Positions 1 through 5,598 of a stretch of DNA of 5,598 bases are shown here, piece after piece. The stretch is taken from NCBI GenBank assembly GCA_003225515.1, contig QIAK01000133.1, forward strand, positions 1 to 5,598, in the 5' to 3' direction. Within the stretch, counting starts at the first letter, position 1; every line of letters begins with the position of its first letter. The notes under the pieces were generated by a model. That model had not been told where the DNA came from, did no database searches, and was given only the letters and a program-made list of their open reading frames with translations. Source of the stretch: Acidobacteriota bacterium. Lineage in GTDB: Bacteria > Acidobacteriota > Terriglobia > Terriglobales > Acidobacteriaceae. Both the position numbers and the translations under genes were made by a program.

Positions 1-1569
1 GTCGACCTCGCCGGCCTGAAGTTCACCGGGGCGGGCAAGACTCTCAAATGGCGGCGCGATCTGAATGACGGATTTACCATTCATGTCGAAGTCCCTGCCG
101 GGGCGACTGAGGTCGCCGCCGAGCTCGACTTTCTTTCTCCCGCAACTTTTGAAGGCGGATTTTCCGCCGGTTCTTCCGCCACTGATAAGCTGGCCATCAT
201 CAGTTGGAATCAGGTACTCCTCTATCCCAAAGGATGGAAGTCGGATGACATCAACTATTCCGCCAGTTTGAAGTTGCCCGAAGGCTGGAAGTTCGGCACG
301 GCGCTTCCCGTCACAGGCCAGAGTGGAAACGAAATCAAATTCGCAACAGTCTCGCTCACCACGCTGGTTGATTCGCCGGTCATCACCGGAGAATTTCTCA
401 AAGTCGTTCCGCTCGCGCAGGATCCGCTCACCGAAATGGATATTGCCGCCGACAGCGCCGCCGCGCTCGAACCCGCGCAGCAGGTGTGGGACGAGTACAA
501 GAGCTTGGTCGATCAGGCGCAGAAACTTTTCGGTGCCCACCACTACCGCGATTATCACTTTCTTTACACGTTGAGCGATCACGTAGCGCACTTCGGGCTG
601 GAGCATCATGAGTCCGACGACAGCCGCGTGGGCGAACGCGCGCTGGTCGATGACACCGCGCGCAAAATGTCCGCGAGCCTTTTGCCTCACGAGTACGTGC
701 ACTCATGGAACGGAAAATTTCGCCGCCCCGCCGGGCTCGCGACTCCTGATTATCAGACGGTTATGCAGGACGATCTTCTCTGGGTTTACGAAGGCCTGAC
801 GAACTATCTCGGCGAAGTGCTCACGGCTCGCAGCGGCCTGCTCACGGTCGAACAAGAGCGGCAAGATCTCGCGCGTACTGCCGCCGCGCTCGACCACGTC
901 CCCGGCCGCGAGTGGCGTAGTCTGCAGGATACCGCCGACGCCGCCCCCCAACTCTACTTCGCCCCCGAGGCGTGGTACTCCTGGCGCCGCGGCACCGATT
1001 TTTATTCCGAAGACACGTTGAACTGGCTGTGGGTCGACGTGATCATCCGGCAGCAAAGCAAAGGCGCGAAATCGATTGATGACTTCTGCCACCTCTTTCA
1101 CGGTGCGCCCAGCACTGCGCCAATGGTTAAGCCCTACACGTTCGATGATGTCGTCAGTACGCTCAATCAGGTCGTTCCCTATAACTGGCGCGGCTTCTGG
1201 ACCGAGCGCCTCACCAACCACGGACCCGGCGCGCCGCTCGGCGGAATCGAAGGCAGCGGATGGAAAGTGGTGTACGACGGAACGCCTTCCGAAATGAGCA
1301 GCAGCGCCACGGGCATGTACCATTTCGTGGACGCCGCGTACTCGCTCGGCTTGCAACTAAACGATGACGGCGGAGTCAGCGACACCATTGAAGGCATGCC
1401 CGCCGCGAAAGCCGGCATCGGCCCCGGGATGAAAATCGTCGCTGTAAACGGCCGCCGTTTCGCAGGCGAAGTCCTGCGCGAGGCCTTGAAAGCAGCGAAG
1501 AATAAACCCGCGCCAATCGAGTTGCTGGTTGAAAACACCGAGTACTACAAGACATACAAGATCGACTAG
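1..1569 (+). CDS. M61-family metallopeptidase with C-terminal PDZ domain (5' end outside window)
   Basis: This is a zinc aminopeptidase-like enzyme of family M61 (glycyl aminopeptidase type), probably exported, that trims peptides. The frame is open from base 1, so the first codons and any signal peptide lie upstream; 522 residues are visible. Counting from base 1, residues up to about 120 resemble the M61 N-terminal beta domain. The zinc site HEYVHSW gives H230, E231 (catalytic) and H234. The third ligand is probably E264 in WVYEGLTNY, followed by the family-typical stretch around DTLNWLWVDVIIRQQ and the SIDDFCHLFHG motif. A PDZ domain fills residues about 450-522, with a GLQL carboxylate-binding-like start and the core GPGMKIVAVNGRRF. 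The family is usually 600-650 aa, so roughly 80-100 residues are missing upstream. The frame ends at a TAG that looks premature (see the next entry). A second secreted peptidase follows on the same strand. The family call is firm; the substrate is unknown. Confidence 0.93.
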   Translation, partial: VDLAGLKFTGAGKTLKWRRDLNDGFTIHVEVPAGATEVAAELDFLSPATFEGGFSAGSSATDKLAIISWNQVLLYPKGWKSDDINYSASLKLPEGWKFGTALPVTGQSGNEIKFATVSLTTLVDSPVITGEFLKVVPLAQDPLTEMDIAADSAAALEPAQQVWDEYKSLVDQAQKLFGAHHYRDYHFLYTLSDHVAHFGLEHHESDDSRVGERALVDDTARKMSASLLPHEYVHSWNGKFRRPAGLATPDYQTVMQDDLLWVYEGLTNYLGEVLTARSGLLTVEQERQDLARTAAALDHVPGREWRSLQDTADAAPQLYFAPEAWYSWRRGTDFYSEDTLNWLWVDVIIRQQSKGAKSIDDFCHLFHGAPSTAPMVKPYTFDDVVSTLNQVVPYNWRGFWTERLTNHGPGAPLGGIEGSGWKVVYDGTPSEMSSSATGMYHFVDAAYSLGLQLNDDGGVSDTIEGMPAAKAGIGPGMKIVAVNGRRFAGEVLREALKAAKNKPAPIELLVENTEYYKTYKID

Positions 1570-1650
1570 CACGGTGGCGAAAAATATCCACACTTGGTGC
1601 GCGACGACTCCAAACCAGATTTGCTCAGCGAAATTCTGAAAGCAAAGTAG
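1567..1650 (+). other. Premature amber codon and orphaned in-frame C-terminal tail of the M61 gene
   Basis: The M61 frame stops at TAG (1567-1569), but the same frame then runs open for 26 codons to a second TAG at 1648-1650. The tail begins HGGEKYPHLVRD and ends LLSEILKAK. From memory of acidobacterial M61 proteins, the C-terminus after the PDZ domain commonly reads like YHGG.KYPHL.RD...DLL..I, with a Tyr exactly where the TAG sits. A one-base change from TAC or TAT to TAG explains it. The enzyme would lose about 27 residues beyond the last PDZ strand, so activity may survive. Alternatives are a sequencing error or suppression of the amber codon. Confidence 0.75.
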
Positions 1651-1670
1651 CCAGTCTCAAATCTCGCAGG

Positions 1671-1718
1671 TCATCTCAGATGTCATCCTGAATTTCATCT
1701 GGAATGTCATCTTCAAGT
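1671..1718. repeat. Four degenerate 12-bp tandem units starting TCATC
   Basis: Units start at 1671, 1683, 1695 and 1707: TCATCTCAGATG, TCATCCTGAATT, TCATCTGGAATG and TCATCTTCAAGT. All share TCATC and an A at position 10; the rest varies. The array lies in the gap between the two peptidase genes (1651-1829), just after the second M61 stop. The unit TCATCCTGAA resembles the TCATCCTGAGCG-type dispersed intergenic repeats of acidobacterial genomes. No clear terminator or strong promoter is visible in the rest of the gap. Confidence 0.6.
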
Positions 1719-1829
1719 GGGCGCAAGCCCTCATGGAAGTCGTCGCCGATCTTCGACACCCCGCCGTTCGGAATCACATCAGCGTCAACGCTGGATGCCT
1801 GTTAGCATATCTCCGACTTGGCCAAACCA

Positions 1830-4010
1830 GTGAAAAATCATATAGCAATTTTCGCCCTGATCACCATTTCTATCTGCGCCATCCCTGTCTGCACCACCGC
1901 TTCGGCGCAATCCATCATCGGCTTTACCCCCAGCTCCGCCGCCCACGAAACCGAAGTCGAAACTAAGTACAAGTCCATTCCCTCTGCGGACGAAGAACGC
2001 CGCCAGCATCGCATCTTCACCGCCGAGCCCCACATCGCCGGATCGAAGCGCAATAACGAACTCGCGGAATACATTCGGGACGAGTGGAAGAAACAAGGAC
2101 TCGAAGACGTCATCATCCGCCGCTACGACGTCTACGGCACCAATCCCAAAAGCGCCTCACTGGAGATGATCGCGCCAACGCACTTTCAGGCCACGCTGCG
2201 CGAAACCCCGCTTCCCGGCGACGATGATTCCAAGAATCCCGCCATCAGCAGCGCCTGGCTTGGGATGTCGATTTCCGGCGAAGTCACCGCGCCGGTGGTC
2301 TACGCGCACAGCGGCAATCCCGAAGATTACGATCTCCTTCGCAAGAACGGCATCAGCGTCAAAGGCAAGATCGTCCTCGCGCGCTACTCCAATCCCTACA
2401 GCTATCGCGGATTCAAAGCCCTCACCGCCCAGCGCGAAGGCGCTGCCGCGCTTTTGATTTACAGCGATCCCGCCGAGGACGGTTACAAGAAAGGCAAAGT
2501 CGATCCCGACGGTCCCTGGGGCCCCGAGTATAAAATTCAGCGTGGCGCCATCACCTACGACTTCATAGTCCCCGGCGACCCGACCACGCCTGGATGGGCC
2601 TCAATCGCCGGCGCAAAACGCATTCCGATTGAGGACGCAGTCTCCGCGCCGAAAATTATGGCGATGCCGATCTCCTGGCACGACGCCAAGCCGCTGCTCG
2701 AAAACATGGACGGCCCCCTCGCCCCAAAAGAATGGGGCGGCGGGTTACCGATCGAGTATCACCTGGGCGGCGAGCGCGTGAAGGCTCACCTGAAAATTGA
2801 AATGGACAACCGCATCGAGCCCTACTACGTCGTTGAAGGCCGCATCCGCGGCTCCGAACTTCCCGACGAATGGGTCGTGCTCGGCAATCATCGCGATGCC
2901 TGGGTTTTCGGGGGCGTTGATCCATCGAGCGGCACGGCGTCGATGATGGAATTGACCCGCGCCCTCGGCAAGCTGGCTAAAGATGGCATGCGCCCGCGCC
3001 GTACTCTCGTGGTCTGCAGCTGGGATGGAGAAGAGGTCGGGCTCACCGGGTCCACGGAATGGGGAGAGCAATTCGCCGATGAACTGCGCAGCAAGGCGGT
3101 CGCTTACATCAACGTCGACGAAGCAACTTCCGGCCCCAACTTTCACGGGCAGGCGGTAGCATCGCTTTCGCCTATGCTGGTCGAAACCAGCCGCAGCCTT
3201 CAAGATCCTTCCGGCAAAAGTCTTTATGACGCGTGGAAGGCCACAGCAGAGCGCGAAAAAGAAGAGGGCAAGCAATCCGGACAGATGAACGATTCGGGAG
3301 TCAAGGATTCCGGTCTCGCCGACACGCGGATCGGCAGCGGTTCGGACCACACCGTATTCCTGAACTTCATCGGTATGCCCATCATCGGCCTGCAGTTCGA
3401 CGGAGACTACGGCGTCTACCACTCGGGCTACGACGATTTCTACTGGATGAATCACTTCGGCGATCCCGGCTATCGCTATCACACACTGATGTCACAGCTG
3501 TGGGGCGTAACGGCGCTGCGACTGGCGAACTCCGATCTGCTGCCTTTTGATTTCGCGAGCTATGCCAGCAACATCCGCCGCTTCGTAGACGATCTTGTAA
3601 GCAACAACAAATCTGTCATGCCCACCGGAGGAGCTACGCCGCTGGACCTGGCTGAAGTCAGAAGGCAAATCGATGCATTCGAAGCAGCAGGAAAGAAACT
3701 GAACGATTCACTGATCCGCAAGCTCGCCTCAGGTCCAATCGATCCTAAACTGGCGCTGACTGTAAACCGCGGCATGATGCAAGTCGAGCGCAACTGGCTG
3801 AACCCCGACGGCATCCCCGGCCGTCCCTGGTTCAAGCATATCCTCTACGGAGCGCGCTTCACCTACGCCCACCTGGAACTACCAGGATTGACAGAAGCAG
3901 TGGAAGGAAGAGACTGGCCCACCGCCAAGCAGCAGGCAGAAGTCCTGCAGCGTGCTCTGGAGAAAAATACAGCCTTGCTCAATGAACTCAATGCGAGTGT
4001 CAATCCATAG
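1830..4010 (+). CDS. Secreted M28 zinc peptidase, glutamate carboxypeptidase II (PSMA/NAALADase)-like
   Basis: This is a complete 726-aa exopeptidase of the M28B group, related to human GCPII and the transferrin receptor fold, predicted to act outside the cytoplasmic membrane. Numbering is from GTG 1830. A signal peptide has a hydrophobic core at residues 5-20 and likely cleavage at ASA|Q (26/27). A PA/apical domain spans about 95-330 (KGKIVLARY 178-186, later PGDPTTPGW). In the catalytic domain the zinc ligands are H354 (NHRDAW), D364 (GGVDPSSG), E402, D430 (INVDEA) and H531 (YHSGYDD), with E401 as catalytic base (WDGEEVGL). The spacing matches human H377, D387, E424/E425, D453 and H553. A TFR-like helical dimerisation domain fills about 585-715. 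An in-frame TAG at 1803 limits the start to TTG 1818 or GTG 1830; neither has a clear Shine-Dalgarno site, and GTG gives the more usual signal peptide. The Lys that grips the substrate's terminal Glu in GCPII appears to be Thr678, so strict glutamate specificity is doubtful. Confidence 0.93.
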   Translation: MKNHIAIFALITISICAIPVCTTASAQSIIGFTPSSAAHETEVETKYKSIPSADEERRQHRIFTAEPHIAGSKRNNELAEYIRDEWKKQGLEDVIIRRYDVYGTNPKSASLEMIAPTHFQATLRETPLPGDDDSKNPAISSAWLGMSISGEVTAPVVYAHSGNPEDYDLLRKNGISVKGKIVLARYSNPYSYRGFKALTAQREGAAALLIYSDPAEDGYKKGKVDPDGPWGPEYKIQRGAITYDFIVPGDPTTPGWASIAGAKRIPIEDAVSAPKIMAMPISWHDAKPLLENMDGPLAPKEWGGGLPIEYHLGGERVKAHLKIEMDNRIEPYYVVEGRIRGSELPDEWVVLGNHRDAWVFGGVDPSSGTASMMELTRALGKLAKDGMRPRRTLVVCSWDGEEVGLTGSTEWGEQFADELRSKAVAYINVDEATSGPNFHGQAVASLSPMLVETSRSLQDPSGKSLYDAWKATAEREKEEGKQSGQMNDSGVKDSGLADTRIGSGSDHTVFLNFIGMPIIGLQFDGDYGVYHSGYDDFYWMNHFGDPGYRYHTLMSQLWGVTALRLANSDLLPFDFASYASNIRRFVDDLVSNNKSVMPTGGATPLDLAEVRRQIDAFEAAGKKLNDSLIRKLASGPIDPKLALTVNRGMMQVERNWLNPDGIPGRPWFKHILYGARFTYAHLELPGLTEAVEGRDWPTAKQQAEVLQRALEKNTALLNELNASVNP

Positions 4011-4032
4011 GTTATTGGGGATTGGCTCTGGG

Positions 4033-4078
4033 TTTCTCCGCGACTCTGCGGATTTCCTCAGTCTCTGCGGGTAAAGTG
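4033..4078. repeat. Relic of a CGCAGAGAC-type dispersed intergenic repeat
   Basis: On the minus strand this stretch reads ACCCGCAGAGACTGAGGA followed by AATCCGCAGAGTCGCGGAGAAA. That is two imperfect copies of a CCGCAGAG unit, like the CACCGCAGAGACGCAGAG repeats scattered in many environmental bacterial genomes. The TCTGCGG core recurs on the + strand at 4045-4051 and 4073-4079 (approximate edges). A small TCCGC/GCGGA hairpin with a 6-nt loop (4037-4052) lies inside and might weakly terminate the peptidase transcript, but no T-run follows directly. The remaining gap, 4079-4188, shows no gene I can support. Confidence 0.4.
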
Positions 4079-4188
4079 TTTTGATTTTCCGGCAAGAAGC
4101 AAGAGAGCTTTCTACTGAGAGGCCCGGTCGGACTTCCCTGGAAAAGTTGCTTCGTGAAAGATCCACCGTAACGCGTCGGAAACCTCAG

Positions 4189-4464
4189 TTACTCGGAATC
4201 CTTCATGTTGATCCGCGTCTGATATCGACGACCGTCCCGCCGGAACCACGCCAACACGTCGGCGTCCAGACGCAATGTCACTGGCTTCTTGATGGGCTTG
4301 TAGAACTCCAGAACGTCACCCATCGAAACCGAACGGCCCTTTGAGGTTTTGACCGATGCCGACACGCTCGGACCTTTTCGCCGTCCCAACTTACTCTGCG
4401 CGGCGCCACTTGTAGTGAGCCTCCTATTGGAGCGGCTCTTAGTAACTTGTTTCTTCTGTGCCAT
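4189..4464 (-). CDS. BrnA-like ribbon-helix-helix antitoxin/regulator, orphan, C-terminally shortened
   Basis: This is a 91-aa basic protein. Residues about 57-86 match the BrnA antitoxin signature: KKPVTLRLDADVLAWF (strand plus first helix of the RHH fold) followed by YQTRIN, the start of the second helix. In the family that helix normally continues as IN..LR..M; here the protein ends INMKDSE, about eight to ten residues short. The N-terminal half (1-45) is rich in Lys, Arg, Ser and Thr, whereas the BrnA N-terminus I know is more acidic and binds the BrnT toxin. BrnT is normally encoded just upstream, but that place is taken by rnhB, and I see no BrnT in the window. ATG 4464 is chosen over an upstream TTG (4500) because TTG falls in the promoter. 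The protein probably binds DNA, perhaps its own operator. The family call is good; function is uncertain because dimerisation may be impaired. Confidence 0.72.
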   Translation of the reverse strand: MAQKKQVTKSRSNRRLTTSGAAQSKLGRRKGPSVSASVKTSKGRSVSMGDVLEFYKPIKKPVTLRLDADVLAWFRRDGRRYQTRINMKDSE

Positions 4465-4471
4465 AAATCCC

Positions 4472-4500
4472 ACTATACTTATACGAATGTACGTACGCAA
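4472..4500 (-). promoter_or_regulatory. Sigma70-type promoter of the brnA-like gene, possibly leaderless
   Basis: Read on the minus strand, TTGCGT (4500-4495) is followed by a 17-bp spacer and TATAGT (4477-4472, five of six consensus bases). Seven bases, GGGATTT, separate the -10 box from ATG 4464, so transcription would start at or within a base or two of the start codon, giving a leaderless message. The GGGA could alternatively serve as a poor, very close Shine-Dalgarno if the start point lies further upstream. The -35 box is weak. Confidence 0.5.
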
Positions 4501-4510
4501 TCACGTATAA
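4479..4510. promoter_or_regulatory. Inverted repeat overlapping the brnA-like promoter, candidate autoregulatory operator
   Basis: TTATACG (4479-4485) and CGTATAA (4504-4510) form a perfect 7-bp inverted repeat. The palindrome CGTACG (4492-4497) sits exactly at its centre, giving TTATACG-N6-CGTACG-N6-CGTATAA. An overlapping GTACGTAC (4489-4496) adds further symmetry, and a further ACGT starts at 4511. The site covers the -35 box and spacer of the promoter. RHH antitoxins typically repress their own operon by binding repeated short half-sites, so autoregulation is a natural inference. Confidence 0.45.
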
Positions 4511-4541
4511 ACGTGCTCCCGCAGTAACACTCCTGCAAGTC

Positions 4542-5256
4542 TCAGCCCGCAGCCGCTTCCTCCAGCGGAACGTCTTCATCCTCCATGAACTGGAAGACCT
4601 CCTGCGGCACTGGATTTTGCCACACTGGCGCGAATGACTGGCGGTGCAGAGGCGTCGGTCCCCACTCGCGCAGAGCAGCCAGGTGGCGAGGCGTGCTGTA
4701 ACCCTTGTGCGATGCGAGTCCGTACGCTGGAAAAACTGCGTCCCATTCGCACATGATGCGATCGCGCTCCACCTTGGCCAGAATGGACGCGGCTGCGATG
4801 GATGCCGACAGCGCGTCACCATGAATGATTGGAAACTGCGGCTGCTCGCAGTCCAGACGAAGGGCGTCGACCAGCAAGTGATCCGCTGCAGGTGTAAGAC
4901 GCATGACCGCGTCACGCATGGCCGCTCGTGATGCGTGATAGATGTTGATCTGATCGATGCGCGCCGCATCCACGGCAGCGACAGCCCAGGCGATCGCGTG
5001 TTCGCGAATGCGCTCCGCCAGCACCTCTCGCCGCTCACGCGCGCACCCGATACGCCGGATCAAGGATCACGGCGGCCGCTACGACGCAACCGAAGAGTGA
5101 GCCGCGGCCTACTTCATCTACCCCTGCCACCAACTGCGCACCCGTTGCCCATGCTTTATTTTCGTAGCGCAACGTGCAGCGCAGTTTTTTCAGCAGTTTT
5201 AGTTTTGCCGCGGAGGGCGACAGCGTTCGGGCAGGCGGTGACTTCAGTACAGGCAT
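4542..5256 (-). pseudogene. rnhB: Ribonuclease HII, disrupted by internal deletion and frameshift
   Basis: RNase HII cuts RNA embedded in DNA, including single ribonucleotides, in the cytoplasm. The first part (ATG 5256 to TGA 5037-5035) contains GVDEVGRG, with the catalytic Asp-Glu pair at residues 47-48, and ends ILDPAYRVRA. The rest continues in another frame (about 5045-4542) with RERREVLAERI, the third acidic residue in LLVD (codon 4868-4866), AASILAKVERD with the fourth Asp (4763-4761), HKGY, and the SFAPV motif, then an acidic tail. Compared with E. coli RnhB, about nine residues including the conserved GL.DSK..L motif are missing at the junction, equal to a loss of 26 bp. All four DEDD acids survive, but no single frame encodes them. 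TTG 5063 could start the distal fragment, which would lack the DE pair. An alternative start for the whole gene is ATG 5283, preceded by GGACGAAG. The gene is probably non-functional, unless this is an assembly error. Confidence 0.85.
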
Positions 5257-5480
5257 CAGAGAAGATGAAACGGTTTCCACCATCTTCGTCCAGAGCACGA
5301 AAACGTGCAAGCAAAGTTTCACCGCCGCGAAAGGAAAAATCGCTCTCGCTTCGCCTGGCTCGCGGCCGGCCTGAGAATGACAAGCGCACCATCGACCCTT
5401 TGCCTTACGCCACTTACAGGCCACGCCGCCCAATGCTGGTAATGGCACCTGGTAACCCCACTCAGGATTACTGACGTACA

Positions 5481-5509
5481 TTGTCCGGCAGTACATGTAC
5501 TGGTAACTT
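5481..5509 (+). promoter_or_regulatory. Possible promoter for the rightmost gene, with the palindrome in its spacer
   Basis: TTGTCC (5481-5486, four of six) and TAACTT (5504-5509, three of six) are 17 bp apart, giving a start point near 5516 and a leader of about 30 nt before TTG 5545. The -10 box is poor, so this rests mainly on spacing. The rest of the divergent gap (5257-5480) shows no gene; around 5371-5384 it has CCTGAGAATGACAA, like a dispersed TGTCATTCTGAG-type repeat fragment. Confidence 0.25.
5489..5502. promoter_or_regulatory. Perfect 14-bp palindrome CAGTACATGTACTG, candidate operator
   Basis: CAGTACATGTACTG is fully self-complementary with no loop, the form expected of a site for a dimeric repressor rather than a hairpin. 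A further GTACAT copy lies at 5476-5481, 15 bp before the copy inside the palindrome (5491-5496). It sits between rnhB (leftward) and the gene beginning at 5545 (rightward). The regulator is not identifiable from the site alone. Confidence 0.4.
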
Positions 5510-5535
5510 CGCCTCAGTCAGAACGCAGTGCGAGC

Positions 5536-5540
5536 GAGGT
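5536..5540 (+). promoter_or_regulatory. Shine-Dalgarno GAGGT for the rightmost gene
   Basis: GAGGT lies 4 nt before TTG 5545. It supports that codon as the start, since no ATG or GTG occurs in this frame between the stop at 5440 and base 5545. The spacing is slightly short. Confidence 0.4.
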
Positions 5541-5544
5541 ACCC

Positions 5545-5598
5545 TTGGAGAATAAATCCAACACACCACCAGAGGACGGCTTCCTGACAGGCAAGATG
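5545..5598 (+). CDS. Start of a gene running off the window; function not certain
   Basis: Eighteen codons from TTG 5545 to the end give MENKSNTPPEDGFLTGKM. The composition is protein-like, with a charged, Pro-containing start leading into GFLTGKM, and a GAGGT site precedes it. The pattern of a short polar leader followed by .LTGKML resembles the N-terminus of YqgE/AlgH (UPF0301) proteins, where a hydrophobic IAMP strand would follow, but the visible part is too short to decide. It is divergent from rnhB. The call of a gene start is moderate; the family is a guess. Confidence 0.4.
   Translation, partial: MENKSNTPPEDGFLTGKM

Noticed and set aside
703..1356. A 217-codon minus-strand open frame inside the M61 gene
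   Set aside because: It is the antisense shadow of the peptidase reading frame and has no recognisable domain.
2745..3482. A 245-codon open frame on the minus strand inside the M28 gene
   Set aside because: It lies wholly antisense to a gene with verified catalytic motifs, shows no family motif, and long antisense frames are expected in GC-rich coding DNA.
4037..4052. Rho-independent terminator after the M28 gene
   Set aside because: The stem is only 5 bp and no T-run follows directly; it is better explained as part of the repeat relic.
4465..4541. A BrnT toxin gene upstream of the BrnA-like gene
   Set aside because: Only 77 bp separate it from rnhB, and no frame there encodes a toxin-length product.
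4935..5474. A 179-codon plus-strand open frame across the 5' part of rnhB
   Set aside because: It is antisense to recognisable RNase HII sequence, is Arg/Ser/Pro-rich and low in motif content, and has no convincing ribosome binding site.
5257..5496. Extension of the RNase HII N-terminus up to 5496
   Set aside because: The added residues do not resemble RNase HII; ATG 5256 (or 5283) gives the usual N-terminal length before GVDEVGRG.
1..5598. CRISPR array, tRNA or rRNA gene, insertion sequence or phage genes
   Set aside because: I saw no regularly spaced long repeats, no cloverleaf-like sequence, no transposase and no terminal inverted repeats.

Overview
The window looks like a chromosomal segment of a GC-rich bacterium, most likely an acidobacterium (Acidobacteriota, Terriglobia-like). 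This is inferred from protein style: a secreted M61 PDZ peptidase, a GCPII-type M28 peptidase, an RNase HII with a long acidic C-terminal tail, and intergenic scraps of the TCATCCTGA and CGCAGAGAC types that I associate with such genomes. No marker gene proves the assignment.

Layout. Bases 1-1569 (+) hold the 3' part of an M61 (glycyl-aminopeptidase-like) metallopeptidase with a C-terminal PDZ domain; its start lies outside the window. It stops at an in-frame TAG, but 26 further codons in the same frame (to 1650) look like the family's normal C-terminus. Bases 1651-1829 are intergenic and carry four degenerate 12-bp tandem units. Bases 1830-4010 (+) encode a complete secreted M28 peptidase related to glutamate carboxypeptidase II, with all zinc ligands present. 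Bases 4011-4188 are intergenic with a CGCAGAG-type repeat relic. Bases 4189-4464 (-) encode a BrnA-like ribbon-helix-helix protein with no BrnT toxin beside it and a C-terminus that ends early. Upstream of it is a promoter overlapping an inverted repeat that may be its own operator. Bases 4542-5256 (-) are an rnhB (RNase HII) gene broken by an apparent deletion of about 26 bp that removes the DSK motif and shifts the frame. Bases 5257-5544 are a divergent intergenic region with a perfect 14-bp palindrome. From 5545 (+) a new gene appears to begin and runs off the end.

How they fit together. The two + strand genes are both extracytoplasmic zinc peptidases and could act in sequence on peptides, a plausible peptide-scavenging pair, although the 179-bp gap and the lack of a clear shared promoter leave co-transcription open. 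The minus-strand half is unrelated housekeeping and regulatory material that shows decay: a broken rnhB, an orphan antitoxin-like gene and a late nonsense codon in the M61 gene. I see no sign of a novel multigene defence or mobile system. The points most worth checking are the three gene-integrity lesions and the two palindromic regulatory sites.
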